From the NCBI RefSeq assembly GCF_040654195.1, contig NZ_JBFAHM010000017.1, positions 62,001 through 126,000 of the forward strand: 64,000 bases of DNA, in the 5' to 3' direction. The position numbers and the translations under genes are program-made. Source of the DNA: Hamadaea sp013361475 (lineage in GTDB: Bacteria; Actinomycetota; Actinomycetes; Mycobacteriales; Micromonosporaceae). The notes under the pieces were generated by a model. It was not told the DNA's origin. It saw nothing but the letters and a program-made list of their open reading frames with translations, and ran no database searches. This document shows positions 39,595-48,035 of this stretch, one piece after another (positions within the stretch are counted from its first letter, which is position 1; each line of letters opens with the position of its first letter).

Positions 39595-40545
39595 ATGAAT
39601 CCAGGTCAGCCTGTTCGGCCCGGGTCGGCCGCCGACGACATCGATCTGCGGCTGCTGCGCTACTTCCTCGTCCTCGCCGAGGAGCTGCACTTCACCCGGG
39701 CTGCTCAGCGGCTGTTCGTCTCGCAGCCCGCGCTGAGCAATCAGATCCGGCGGCTCGAGCGGTACGCCGGAAGCCGCCTGTTCGACCGTACGACCCGGGG
39801 CGTCGAGCTGACCGACGCGGGCCGCTCCTTCCACCCGTACGCCGAACGCGCGGTCGCGGCGATCCGGGCGGGCATCGCTGCGCTGGGGGAGGACCTCGTC
39901 ATCCGCGTCGACGTCCTGGACGCCGAGTTGGCTACCCCGCGTGCCGTGCTCAGCCGGCTGCGCCGGTCTCATCCGGACGCTCGGGTGGTCGTCGGCGCAG
40001 AGGGGAGCGTCAGTCAACGCCGCCGGATCCTCGCCGGTGACCTGGACGCCGGGTTCTGCGGTCTGGGCGCGGTCTTCCCCGAAACCGCAGCGATCTCGGA
40101 GCTGGCGTACGAGGTGGTGCGCCGGGAGCCGGTCGACCTCGTCCTGCCCGCCGGGCACCGGCTGGCCCGCCGCCGCCGGATTCCGTTCGGCGACCTGGCG
40201 GGGGAGAGCTTCTACCTGCCGGCGGAAGGGCTGGCTCCGGAGTGGAACGCCTTCGTCGTGGACGCCTGTCGCCGGGCGGGCTTCGAACCCGTCCGGTACG
40301 CCGTCAGCACCCCGACCGCGACGACGGCGCTGGACCTCGTCGCCGAGGGCGTCTGTGTGACCCTGAGCCTGCGGTCGACCCCGCATCCGCCCGGCACGGT
40401 GCGGCGGCGGCTCGATCCCGAGCTGACCGGCGACGCGGCGTACGCCTGGGTGCTGGTGTGGCATCCCGACCGGGCGGACGCCGAACCGGTGCGGTCGTTA
40501 CGGCAGGCGGTCGCGGTGACCCGCAGCGACGAAGGGTGGGACTGA
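39595..40545 (+). CDS. LysR-family transcriptional regulator
   Basis: A 316-residue LysR protein. The winged HTH is at residues 17-75 (DIDLRLLRYFLVLAEELHFTRAAQRLFVSQPALSNQIRRLE), followed by RSFHPYAERAVAAI linker and an effector domain of two alpha/beta lobes (LVIRVDVLDAELATPRAVLSRLRR; REPVDLVLPAGHRLARRRRIPFGDLAGE). CAGGAT six bases before the ATG fits a leaderless start. It is divergent from pseI (71 bases apart), the classical arrangement for a LysR target, but no T-N11-A operator was clearly identified. The ligand is unknown. Confidence 0.87.
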   Translation: MNPGQPVRPGSAADDIDLRLLRYFLVLAEELHFTRAAQRLFVSQPALSNQIRRLERYAGSRLFDRTTRGVELTDAGRSFHPYAERAVAAIRAGIAALGEDLVIRVDVLDAELATPRAVLSRLRRSHPDARVVVGAEGSVSQRRRILAGDLDAGFCGLGAVFPETAAISELAYEVVRREPVDLVLPAGHRLARRRRIPFGDLAGESFYLPAEGLAPEWNAFVVDACRRAGFEPVRYAVSTPTATTALDLVAEGVCVTLSLRSTPHPPGTVRRRLDPELTGDAAYAWVLVWHPDRADAEPVRSLRQAVAVTRSDEGWD

Positions 40546-40619
40546 CACCGCGCGGCGTTGCGGAAACTCATCGACGTGCCCTGACCCGCCTTGTCGTAGC
40601 TCGCGGTTAGGGTGCCCGG

Positions 40620-41018
40620 ATGACGACCAAGGTGAGCTTTCGCACGGTCAACCTCGACTGCTCCGACGCCCAGGACATGGCTCGGTTCTACGGCGGCCTG
40701 CTCGGCTGGCGGCCCACCGCGGTCGAGCCCGACTGGGTGCTGATGCGCGATCCCGGCGGCGCCACCGGCCTGTCGTTCCAGCGGACCCCGGACTTCGTGC
40801 CGCCGACCTGGCCGGAGGAGCCCGGCCGGCAGCAGAAGATGATCCACCTCGATCTGAAGGTGGAGCCGGCCGAAGGGCAGGACGAGCAGGCGGCGCTGGC
40901 CGAGGCGGTCGCACTGGCCCTGTCGCTCGGCGGGACCCTGCCCGAGCCCCAAGGTCGCGACGACCTGCGGGTCGTGCTCGACCCGTCGGGGCACCCGCTC
41001 TGCCTGTTCCTGGTCTGA
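40620..41018 (+). CDS. VOC (glyoxalase-fold) protein
   Basis: A 132-residue single VOC protein: VSFRTVNLDCSDAQDMARFYGGLLGWRPTAVEPDWVLMRDPGGATGLSFQRTPDFVPPTWPE, then KMIHLDLKVEP (metal His) and RVVLDPSGHPLCLFLV, the usual C-terminal strand pair. It resembles the many small actinobacterial glyoxalase-like proteins of unknown substrate. TAGGGT six bases upstream of the ATG supports leaderless transcription. It precedes a RibD-like reductase gene by 15 bases and probably shares its mRNA. Confidence 0.85.
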   Translation: MTTKVSFRTVNLDCSDAQDMARFYGGLLGWRPTAVEPDWVLMRDPGGATGLSFQRTPDFVPPTWPEEPGRQQKMIHLDLKVEPAEGQDEQAALAEAVALALSLGGTLPEPQGRDDLRVVLDPSGHPLCLFLV

Positions 41019-41033
41019 ACCCGAGGAGTAGAG

Positions 41034-41591
41034 ATGACCGACTTCGCGCCGCAGACCGCGGGCGGCAAAGTGCTCTGGCACTTCACGATGTCCCTGGACG
41101 GCTTCGTGGCCGGGCCGAACCATGAGATGGACTGGCTGGCGGGCGCCACCGTCCGACCGGGACTGATCGACGAGTACGTGCAGAGCACGGGCGCGATCCT
41201 CGCCGGCCGCGACGGCTGGGAGGTCATCAACGGCGCGCGACCCTACGGCGGGGGCTGGGACGGGCCGCTCTTCGTGCTCACCCATCATCCGGAGGACGCG
41301 ACCCCGGCCGCCGGGGTCACCTTCCTCAGCTGCGACGTCGCCGAAGCCGTCCGGATCGGACTCGAGGCCGCCAAGGGCAAGAACCTGGAGGTGTTCTCGC
41401 CGACGATCGGCCGGCAGCTGCTGGAGCTGGGCCTCATCGACGAGATCGACCTGCACGTCGCACCCGTTCTGCTCGGCGAAGGCAAGCGGCTCTACGACAA
41501 TCCGGGCGGGCCGACGATCCCGCTGGGACGCGTCGGCGACGGCGACCCCCGCGAGGTCGTCAACCTGCGCTACCGGCCGCTGGAGGGATGA
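41034..41591 (+). CDS. Dihydrofolate-reductase/RibD C-terminal family protein
   Basis: A 185-residue member of the DHFR-like RibD_C family: KVLWHFTMSLDGFVAGPNHEMDWL at the N-terminus, AILAGRDGWEVINGARPYGGGWDGPLFVLTHHP, and EVFSPTIGRQLLELGLIDEIDLHVAPVLLGEGKRLY, the NADPH-binding and closing strands. Proteins of this kind reduce pterin- or riboflavin-like or other carbonyl substrates with NADPH; the true substrate is unknown. GAGGAG eight bases upstream fixes ATG 41034. Co-transcribed with the VOC gene. Confidence 0.85.
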   Translation: MTDFAPQTAGGKVLWHFTMSLDGFVAGPNHEMDWLAGATVRPGLIDEYVQSTGAILAGRDGWEVINGARPYGGGWDGPLFVLTHHPEDATPAAGVTFLSCDVAEAVRIGLEAAKGKNLEVFSPTIGRQLLELGLIDEIDLHVAPVLLGEGKRLYDNPGGPTIPLGRVGDGDPREVVNLRYRPLEG

Positions 41592-41652
41592 CCGGCCCGC
41601 CGGTGCCATCCGGCCAGCCGCCGGGCCGGCTTCTCACGCTCTGAGCAGGCCG

Positions 41653-41689
41653 TAGACAGTGTCTATCGCCGTGCGGTAGACAGCGTCTA
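41653..41689. promoter_or_regulatory. Tandem palindromic operator upstream of the KAS III gene
   Basis: Two 13-base sites, TAGACAGTGTCTA (41653-41665, perfect around one base) and TAGACAGCGTCTA (41677-41689), have centres 24 bases apart. Both are flanked by GTAGAC-type symmetry. Such paired sites usually bind a TetR-like dimer; no regulator gene is adjacent. The KAS III start is 29 bases away. Confidence 0.75.
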
Positions 41690-41717
41690 CGGCAAGCGAT
41701 CATGGAGGGTGACGCCG

Positions 41718-42653
41718 ATGCGTGGTTCCCGAGTCGTCTCAGCGGGGCATTTCCAGCCGGCGAAGGTTGTGACCAACGACGATCTCGCGCAGCTGGTCGA
41801 CACCAACGACGAGTGGATCCGCAGCCGCGTCGGCATCGCCGAACGCCGCATCGCCGGTCAGGAGGAGCCGCTCGACCTGCTGTCCGCGGAGGCCGCCGCC
41901 GACGCGTTGCGGCAGGGCGGCGTCGACCCGGCCGACGTGGACCTGGTCATCGTGGCGACCTGCACGGCGCTCGACCGCAGCCCGAACATCGCCGCCCGGG
42001 TGGCCCGCCGCCTCGGGCTCGGCTCTCCGGCGGTCATGGACGTCAACGTCGCCTGCTCCGGGTTCGGCCACGCGCTGGCCGCCGCCGACGCGCTCATCCG
42101 CGTCGGCTCGGCGTCGACCGCCGTGGTGATCGGCGCGGAGCGCCTGTCCGACTTCACCGACTGGACCGACCGGACGACGTGCGTACTGGTCGGCGACGGC
42201 GCGGGTGCGGTCGTGCTCACGGCCAGCGAGGAGCCCGGGGTCAGCCCGGTCGTGTGGGGATCGTTCCCGGAGATGGGCGACGCCGTCGTCATCGAAGGCG
42301 AGCAGAAGTTCACCCAGGCCGGGCAGAAGGTCTACCGCTGGGCCACCACGACGCTGCCCGGCATCGCCCGCGAGATCTGCGCCGCGGCCGAGATCAGCCC
42401 GGAGGACCTGGGCGGCATCGTGCTCCACCAGGCCAACCTGCGGATCATCGAACCGGTCGCCCAGAAGATCGGCGCACCCAAGGCGATCGTCGCCCGAGAC
42501 GTCACCGAGTCCGGCAACACCTCCGCCGCGAGCATCCCGATCGCACTGTCCAAACTGCTGCGACGCGGCGATCTGACCCCCGGCGCACCGGTGCTACTGC
42601 TCGGCTTCGGCGGCGGGCTCGCGTACGCGGGCCAGGTCATCCGCTGCCCCTGA
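41718..42653 (+). CDS. Beta-ketoacyl-ACP synthase III (FabH-like)
   Basis: A 311-residue thiolase-fold condensing enzyme. The catalytic triad is complete: Cys 113 in NVACSGFGH, His 237 in VLHQANLRI, Asn 267 in ESGNTSAA. It also has the FabH start pattern GHFQPAKVVTNDDLAQLVDTNDEWIRSRVGI. It starts chains by condensing an acyl-CoA with malonyl-ACP. GGAGGG eight bases before ATG 41718 fixes the start; an in-frame GTG at 41709 overlaps that site and is rejected. It is a lone gene, without fabD, acpP or fabF, under a distinctive tandem operator, so it may be an accessory or inducible synthase rather than the housekeeping FabH. Confidence 0.9.
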   Translation: MRGSRVVSAGHFQPAKVVTNDDLAQLVDTNDEWIRSRVGIAERRIAGQEEPLDLLSAEAAADALRQGGVDPADVDLVIVATCTALDRSPNIAARVARRLGLGSPAVMDVNVACSGFGHALAAADALIRVGSASTAVVIGAERLSDFTDWTDRTTCVLVGDGAGAVVLTASEEPGVSPVVWGSFPEMGDAVVIEGEQKFTQAGQKVYRWATTTLPGIAREICAAAEISPEDLGGIVLHQANLRIIEPVAQKIGAPKAIVARDVTESGNTSAASIPIALSKLLRRGDLTPGAPVLLLGFGGGLAYAGQVIRCP

Positions 42654-42673
42654 GCAGAATGAACACGGCGGGA

Positions 42674-43324
42674 CTAGGAGACCAGACGCGTCTGCCAGGC
42701 CCACGCCGCGATCTCGACGCGATTGCGTACGCCGAGTTTGGTCTGAATGCCCGAGACGTGACTCTTCACCGTGCTCAGTGAGATGAACAGCTCGGCGGCG
42801 ATCTCCTGATTGGTCAGGCCCCGGGCGATCGCCCGGACGACGTCCAGCTCGCGGTCGGACAGCTTGCGCCACGGCTTGACCGGGTCGACCGGCGTCGACG
42901 CGGTGAGGTGCCGCAGCAGGCGTACGGTGATCGACGGTGAGATGAGGGAGTCGCCGGCGTGGGCCGCCCGCACCGCCTCGGCCAGCAGCGCCGGGCCGGA
43001 GTCCTTCAACAGGAAGCCGGCCGCGCCGTCACGCAGCGCCCCGTAGACGTATTCGTCGAGGTCGAACGTGGTCACCACGACGACCCGCAGCGGCGCGGCG
43101 ACGCCGGGCCCGGCCAGCGCCCGGGTCACGGCGAGCCCGTCCAGGCGGGGCATCCGGATGTCGACCAGGCACACGTCCGGCCGTAGCCGCCGGGCCTGCT
43201 CGATCGCGTCGACCCCGTCGGCCGCCTCGCCGACGACGCGGATGTCGGGCTGGTCGGACAAGATCAGCCGAAGCCCGCTGCGAACCATCGCCTGGTCGTC
43301 GGCGATCAGGACGCTGATGGTCAC
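42674..43324 (-). CDS. NarL/LuxR-family response regulator
   Basis: A 216-residue regulator. REC domain about 1-118 with the acidic pocket IADDQ, Asp acceptor in CLVDIRMP (about 54) and Lys in FLLKDSG; LuxR HTH about 148-210 (LSDRELDVVRAIARGLTNQEIAAELFISLSTVKSHVSGIQTKLGV). Co-translated with the kinase: its ATG overlaps the kinase stop (ATGA). The pair is divergent from an ABC exporter, the same arrangement as elsewhere in this window, and probably controls it. Confidence 0.93.
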   Translation of the reverse strand: MTISVLIADDQAMVRSGLRLILSDQPDIRVVGEAADGVDAIEQARRLRPDVCLVDIRMPRLDGLAVTRALAGPGVAAPLRVVVVTTFDLDEYVYGALRDGAAGFLLKDSGPALLAEAVRAAHAGDSLISPSITVRLLRHLTASTPVDPVKPWRKLSDRELDVVRAIARGLTNQEIAAELFISLSTVKSHVSGIQTKLGVRNRVEIAAWAWQTRLVS

Positions 43325-44466
43325 GCCGCACCCCGGCTCGGCCCCGGCAGGACGGCGCGGACGATCCAGCCGCCGACCGGACCTGGACCGGCGTCGAGAG
43401 TGCCGCCGAGGGCCTCGACTCGTTCCCGCATCCCGAGCAGGCCGTGACCGTCCCCAGTGGACGGTGGACCGGGCGGGCCGTCATCGGAGACCAGCACCGT
43501 GACGAGTCCGTCGGCGGCCGACACGGCGACGGAGACCCGGCGGGCGGCCGGAGCGTGGCGAGCCACGTTCGTCAGCGACTCCTGGACGATGCGATAGACG
43601 GTGGCGGCCAACTCGGGCGGCCCGGCCGCACCGATCTCCAGCCCTGGCGGCGTACGCAGGTCGACGGCCGGGCCGGGGAACCGGCGAACCAGCTCGGCCA
43701 GGCTCTCGGGCTGCGACGTGATCGGCGCAGCGTCACCGGAGTCCCGCAGGACGCCCACCACCCGCCGGGTGGCCGTCAGCGCGTCGCCGGCCGCCGACTC
43801 GATCTCGGCCAGCGCGCCGGCGACCTCCGCCGGTCGCGTACGCGCGACGATCTGCGCCGCCTGGGCCTGCACGACGATGCCGGTCAGGTGATGCGCGGCG
43901 ACGTCGTGCAGTTCCCGGGCCAGCGCCACGCGCTCGTCCCGGCGTACCTGGTCGAGGGCGAACCGGCGGCGCAGATCGACCAGGCGCAGACTCAATCCGG
44001 CCGCCACCGCGCCGAGCCACCCGAGCACGGCGAGCCACGTTATCGCGTCGGACGAGGCCGCCGGGGCGAGCAGATCACTGCCGACCACGATGACCGCGTA
44101 CGCGATGGTCAGCGCGATCGCCCACACCGCGGACCGTCGCCGGATCGCCGAGCCCACCAGCACCGACAGCGCCAGGATCATCGCCGGGCCGGGCTCGCGG
44201 GGCAGTTCGGCGGCGGCCGCGATCGGCACCGCGACCGCGGCGAGGCCGAGCGCGCCCACCGCGGCGGCCAGGCCGGGCAACCGATCCCGCGCCAGTGCGA
44301 AAGCTCCGGCCGCGGCGCCTGTCGCCAGCCCGAACAGCGCGGACCGGCCGCCCCACGTGACGGCGACGGCGAGCGCCACCACCGCCAGGATGAGGGTCAA
44401 CGCTGCGGCCAAGGCCACGTTCGCCGCGGAGACGACGCGTCGTTCGAACTGCTCCCAGGTAGTCAC
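43321..44466 (-). CDS. HisKA_3-type sensor histidine kinase
   Basis: A 381-residue kinase. About five hydrophobic membrane segments occupy residues 15-160. The HisKA_3 phosphoacceptor is in ALARELHDVAAHHLTGIVVQAQA (His about 187), followed by a HATPase domain (VYRIVQESLTNVARHAPAARRV; GHGLLGMRERVEALGG). GTG 44466 has TAGCGT six bases upstream (leaderless). Its stop overlaps the regulator start. No extracellular sensing domain of size is seen, so it probably senses within or near the membrane, consistent with exporter-linked, antimicrobial-peptide-type systems. Confidence 0.9.
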   Translation of the reverse strand: MTTWEQFERRVVSAANVALAAALTLILAVVALAVAVTWGGRSALFGLATGAAAGAFALARDRLPGLAAAVGALGLAAVAVPIAAAAELPREPGPAMILALSVLVGSAIRRRSAVWAIALTIAYAVIVVGSDLLAPAASSDAITWLAVLGWLGAVAAGLSLRLVDLRRRFALDQVRRDERVALARELHDVAAHHLTGIVVQAQAAQIVARTRPAEVAGALAEIESAAGDALTATRRVVGVLRDSGDAAPITSQPESLAELVRRFPGPAVDLRTPPGLEIGAAGPPELAATVYRIVQESLTNVARHAPAARRVSVAVSAADGLVTVLVSDDGPPGPPSTGDGHGLLGMRERVEALGGTLDAGPGPVGGWIVRAVLPGPSRGAA

Positions 44467-44586
44467 GCGCCTACGCTACCGACGCCGTGAACTGCGCCGT
44501 CACCGCCGAAAGTAGGGTTCGCCGCTGGGCGTACCCCTTCTTCGGGCCGATGCGCGCGGACCCGGCGGCGACCCAGGCTGGGCGGC

Positions 44587-45318
44587 ATGTCATCAGCAGC
44601 ACAGCCCCCCGAGGCATTGCGGGCCACGGCCCTCACCAAACGATACGGCCGGCGAACCGCGCTGGCCGATTGTCACCTGGCCGTCCCGGCGGGCCGCATC
44701 GTCGGCCTGGTCGGCCCGAACGGCGCGGGCAAGTCCACGTTGTTGCAGCTCATCTGCGGGTTGATCGAGCCGAGCGCGGGCGAGCTGACGGTGCTCGGCC
44801 GCCGTCCGGGCGCGGACCCGGCCGCCGTCGGCTTCGTCGCGCAGGACACGCCGGTCTACGCGGGTCTGACCGTCGGCGAGCACCTGCGGCTCGGCGAGCG
44901 GCTCAACCCGCGCTGGGACGCGGCGCTGGCGCGGCGGCGCATCGATCAGCTCGGCCTGAACCCGGCCCAGCGCGCCGGTCGGCTGTCCGGTGGTCAGCGC
45001 GCGCAGCTGGCGCTGACCGTGGCCGCCGCCAAACGGCCCGACCTGCTCGTGCTCGACGAACCGGCGGCGGCGTTGGATCCGTTGGCCCGCAACGCGTTCA
45101 TGGCGAGCCTCGTGGAGTTCGTCGCCGACCTCGGCGCGAGCGCCGTGCTGTCCTCACATCTGATGTCCGATGTGGAGCGCGCTTGCGACTATCTGGTGCT
45201 GCTGCGGGACGGCCGGGTCCAGCTCGCGGGCGAGGTTCGCGACATCCTCGCGCAGCACGGCCGCGGCCCCGGCCACCTGGAGGAGATCGCGCTCGGTTAC
45301 ATGGGAGGAACCCGATGA
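44587..45318 (+). CDS. ABC transporter ATP-binding protein
   Basis: A 243-residue ATPase: Walker A GPNGAGKSTLL (about 43-53), Q loop VGFVAQDTPVY, signature LSGGQRAQLAL, Walker B LLVLDEPAAALDP, switch region LSSHLMSD. It couples to the permease at 45315 (ATGA overlap). CAGGCT seven bases upstream of the ATG suggests leaderless transcription. The divergent two-component pair is the likely regulator; the substrate is unknown. Confidence 0.93.
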   Translation: MSSAAQPPEALRATALTKRYGRRTALADCHLAVPAGRIVGLVGPNGAGKSTLLQLICGLIEPSAGELTVLGRRPGADPAAVGFVAQDTPVYAGLTVGEHLRLGERLNPRWDAALARRRIDQLGLNPAQRAGRLSGGQRAQLALTVAAAKRPDLLVLDEPAAALDPLARNAFMASLVEFVADLGASAVLSSHLMSDVERACDYLVLLRDGRVQLAGEVRDILAQHGRGPGHLEEIALGYMGGTR

Positions 45319-46334
45319 TCTGGCTCAGCTGGCGGCAATTCCGGACGTCCGCGCTGGCCGGGCTGATCGCCCTGGTCGCGGCCGTGGTCCCGCTGCTCCT
45401 CCTGGGGGTACGCCTTCGGCAGTCCCGTCGTGCGTACCTCGCGACCTGCGCCGACGCGGCCGGATGCGCCGACGCGCTGCGGCAGTACGCCGCCGAGCAC
45501 ATGAACACGTTGCTGTTCGTCGACGCGGGCGTGCTGCTCGTGCCCGCCCTGATCGGCATGTTCTGGGGCGCGCCGCTGATCGCCCGGGAGTTCGAGGCCG
45601 GCACGCATCGGCTCGTGTGGAGTCAGAGCATCCGCCGGCGGCGGTGGCTCACGGTCAAGCTGCTGGTGGTCGCGTCGGCCGTCGTCGTCACCGCCGGCCT
45701 GCTGACGCTCGCGTTGACCTGGGCGGCGAGCCCGGTCGACACGGCAGCGGGGGACCGGTTCACCACGATCGTCTTCGGGGCGCGAAACCTCGTGCCGATC
45801 GCGTACGCCGTCTTCGCCTTCGCCGTCGGAGCGGTTCTCGGGCTGCTCGTGCGGCGTACCGTGCCCGCGATGGCGCTGACCGGGCTGCTGGTGATCGTCA
45901 CGCAGTTCGTGCTGGCCAACGGCGTACGCCCGCATCTGATGCCGCCCATGACGGAAAGCCGGGCGATGACCGTGCCGGCCATCAACGAACTGCGGGGATT
46001 AGGCGGTTTGACCAACCGGCCGTCGGTACGCGGCCTGACGGTGCCGGACGCCTGGGTCACCTCGGTCACCGATCTGCGTACGCCCGACGGCAGCACGCTC
46101 GACCCGGGCGTGTTCGGCGACTGCATCGCGCCCGGCAAGGCGGACGCGGTGGGCAGCGGCGGCACCTTCGGTGCGGCGGCCGACTGCCTTGCCGCGCACA
46201 ACCTGCACGTCGACGTGGCGTACCAGCCCAATCGGCGGTACTGGCCGTTCCAACTGCTGGAGTCGTTGCTCCTGCTGGGACTGGCGGCGCTGACGGCCGC
46301 GGTGGGCTGGTGGCGGATCGGCCGCCGCGCCTGA
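45315..46334 (+). CDS. ABC transporter permease
   Basis: A 339-residue integral membrane protein. It opens MIWLSWRQFRTSALAGLIAL, the MxWLxWRQ start typical of actinobacterial transporter permeases of this type, and has six predicted helices. An extracellular domain between TM5 and TM6 (about 215-305: RPHLMPPMTESRAMTVPAIN to AHNLHVDVAYQPN) contains two cysteines. Cytoplasmic loop FWGAPLIAREFEAGTHRLVWSQSIRRRRWLTVKL is the conserved coupling motif. It is co-translated with the ATPase. Confidence 0.87.
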   Translation: MIWLSWRQFRTSALAGLIALVAAVVPLLLLGVRLRQSRRAYLATCADAAGCADALRQYAAEHMNTLLFVDAGVLLVPALIGMFWGAPLIAREFEAGTHRLVWSQSIRRRRWLTVKLLVVASAVVVTAGLLTLALTWAASPVDTAAGDRFTTIVFGARNLVPIAYAVFAFAVGAVLGLLVRRTVPAMALTGLLVIVTQFVLANGVRPHLMPPMTESRAMTVPAINELRGLGGLTNRPSVRGLTVPDAWVTSVTDLRTPDGSTLDPGVFGDCIAPGKADAVGSGGTFGAAADCLAAHNLHVDVAYQPNRRYWPFQLLESLLLLGLAALTAAVGWWRIGRRA

Positions 46335-46366
46335 CTGCTCTGATGTCGCGCTCCGGCGGCGCCGGG

Positions 46367-46543
46367 TCAGGTGAGACCGACCTGGTGCCGCCCGGAGCAG
46401 TCCTGGTCCGTGTGGTTCAGGGTGTGGCAGGGCGACAGGTGGTCTCCGGCGTCGGCGACCTCGGCGAAGTCACGAGGCCGCTGGTCAGTGGAGTCGTTCC
46501 GGGGTCGGTCGGCGACGATGGTCTGGCCAGGCTCGGGGATCAT
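46367..46543 (-). CDS. Small hypothetical protein
   Basis: A 58-residue frame on the minus strand, MIPEPGQTIVADRPRNDSTD to DCSGRHQVGLT. Third positions are about 88 percent G or C and the composition (many Asp, Thr and His, few Arg) is that of a real protein, unlike the Arg/Ala-rich shadow frames nearby. The C-terminal HLSPCHTLNHTDQDC could be a metal-binding cluster. No ribosome binding site is clear, and no family was recognised. The frame extends upstream to 46612 with lower coding quality. Confidence 0.4.
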   Translation of the reverse strand: MIPEPGQTIVADRPRNDSTDQRPRDFAEVADAGDHLSPCHTLNHTDQDCSGRHQVGLT

Positions 46544-46635
46544 GGCCCGTCCATACCCGGGGCGGGCTTCGCATAATCGTGCAAGATCGCATTTTCGGGT
46601 GGTCCTGGTCACAATCGCCCCGCTGGAGGTTTGCG

Positions 46636-46651
46636 TTCGAGCGCGCTCGAA
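46636..46651. promoter_or_regulatory. Perfect 16-base palindrome upstream of the SDR gene
   Basis: TTCGAGCGCGCTCGAA is fully symmetric and lies 17 bases before the SDR start, over the presumed promoter (TAGCGT at 46656-46661). It is a plausible operator for the MerR regulator encoded just downstream of the SDR, or for a TetR-type protein elsewhere. Confidence 0.6.
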
Positions 46652-46668
46652 ACCATAGCGTCGCCCTC

Positions 46669-47538
46669 ATGACACAGACGCAGAGCTTGACCTGGATCAT
46701 CACCGGCGCCTCCCGCGGCTTCGGGCGGTCGCTCGCCGAGAAGGCGTTGGCCGACGGAGACATCGTGGTCGCGGCCGTCCGGCGGCCGGACAGCCTGGCC
46801 GACCTGGCGGCGAAGTATCCGGACACGTTCGTGGCCGAGAAGTACGACGCGCGGGACGTCACCGCCGCCGCCGGGCTCGTCCAGGCCGCCGTCGAGCGGT
46901 TCGACCGAGTCGACGTGCTCGCCAATAACGCGGGCCGGGCCGTCGTCGGTGCGGTCGAGGAGGTCTCCGACGCCCAGCTGCGCGAGCTGATGGACCTGCA
47001 CCTGTTCGGCCCGGCCGCCCTCGTCCGGGCGGTGCTGCCGGTCATGCGCCGCCAGGGCTCCGGTGCCATCGTCCAGATGAGCAGCCAGGGCGGCCGGACG
47101 TCGTTTCCCGGCGTGGCGGCGTACTCGGCGTCGAAGTTCGCGCTGGAAGGCTGGTCCGAGGCGCTGGCGGGCGAGGTCGCGGCGTTCGGCGTACGCGTGA
47201 TGATCGTCGAACCGAGCCGGTTCCGGACCGACTTCAATTCCGGCGACACCCTCGAATTCGCCGGCTCCTCCAACGCGTACGCCGAGGTCCTGGCGGCCGT
47301 CCGCGCCGACATGGCCGGGGCCGACGGCCGTCAGGAGGGCGACCCGGATCGGGCCGCCGAGATCATCGTGTCGCTCGTGCACGGCGGGCCGCTGCCGCTC
47401 CGGCTGCCGCTGGGACGGGAGGCGGTCGAGCGGATCTCCGGCGCCTACCGGCGCGGGCTGGCCGAGGTCGACCGCTGGGCGGACACCGCCCGCAGCGCCG
47501 ACTTCGCCGACGTCCCGCTGTCGACCCGTCCGGTCTGA
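46669..47538 (+). CDS. Short-chain dehydrogenase/reductase
   Basis: A 289-residue classical SDR. Cofactor motif TGASRGFGRSLAEKAL (TGxxxGxG) near residues 12-27, NNAGRAV, catalytic Ser in QMSSQGGRTSFPG, Tyr-x-x-x-Lys in YSASKFALEG. The C-terminal extension (ERISGAYRRGLAEVDRWADTARSADF) is typical of the oxidoreductase subgroup annotated only by fold. ATG 46669 has TAGCGT seven bases upstream. It is followed 23 bases later by a MerR gene with its own leaderless-type hexamer. Confidence 0.9.
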   Translation: MTQTQSLTWIITGASRGFGRSLAEKALADGDIVVAAVRRPDSLADLAAKYPDTFVAEKYDARDVTAAAGLVQAAVERFDRVDVLANNAGRAVVGAVEEVSDAQLRELMDLHLFGPAALVRAVLPVMRRQGSGAIVQMSSQGGRTSFPGVAAYSASKFALEGWSEALAGEVAAFGVRVMIVEPSRFRTDFNSGDTLEFAGSSNAYAEVLAAVRADMAGADGRQEGDPDRAAEIIVSLVHGGPLPLRLPLGREAVERISGAYRRGLAEVDRWADTARSADFADVPLSTRPV

Positions 47539-47561
47539 GCCGTCGGACTAGGCTTTCGATC

Positions 47562-48035
47562 ATGGCTACCGAAGACCTCATGACGCGGGTGCTGGAGACT
47601 TTCGGCGAGGACGACCCGCTGTCGGTCGAGGCCATCCACCGGCTCACCGGCCCCGGTGACGTTCCGGCGGCGATGGCGATCACCGAGGTGGCCGAGTTGC
47701 TGGACATCTCGCCGCACACCCTGCGCTACTACGAACGGGCGGGCCTGGTCGAGGTGGCCCGCGACGCGAACGGCTACCGCGTCTACGACGCCGAGGCCGT
47801 CCGGCGGCTGGTCTTCCTGACCCGGATGCGGCTGTCCGGCATGCCCATGCGCGACCTGCAGCACTACATCGAGCTGGTCGACGCCGGACCGGACACGGTG
47901 CCCGAGCGGCTGGACATGCTGCTCGAGCACCGGGACATCATCCGCCGCCGCATCCGGGAACTGCACCTGTCGCTGGCCGCGACCGAGTACAAGATCGCGA
48001 CCTACGGCGGTGAGACCGGTCCGGCCGAGGTCTGA
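47562..48035 (+). CDS. MerR-family transcriptional regulator
   Basis: A 157-residue regulator. An N-terminal tail of about 38 residues (MATEDLMTRVLETFGEDDPLSVEAIH) precedes the MerR winged HTH (MAITEVAELLDISPHTLRYYERAGLVEVARDANGYRVYDAEAVRRLVFL), followed by the dimer coiled coil (LDMLLEHRDIIRRRIRELHLSLAATEYKIATYG). No cysteine-based metal site is seen. This subgroup commonly regulates an adjacent SDR or oxidoreductase, as here. TAGGCT lies seven bases upstream of the ATG. The stop is directly abutted by the convergent desaturase stop. Confidence 0.88.
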   Translation: MATEDLMTRVLETFGEDDPLSVEAIHRLTGPGDVPAAMAITEVAELLDISPHTLRYYERAGLVEVARDANGYRVYDAEAVRRLVFLTRMRLSGMPMRDLQHYIELVDAGPDTVPERLDMLLEHRDIIRRRIRELHLSLAATEYKIATYGGETGPAEV

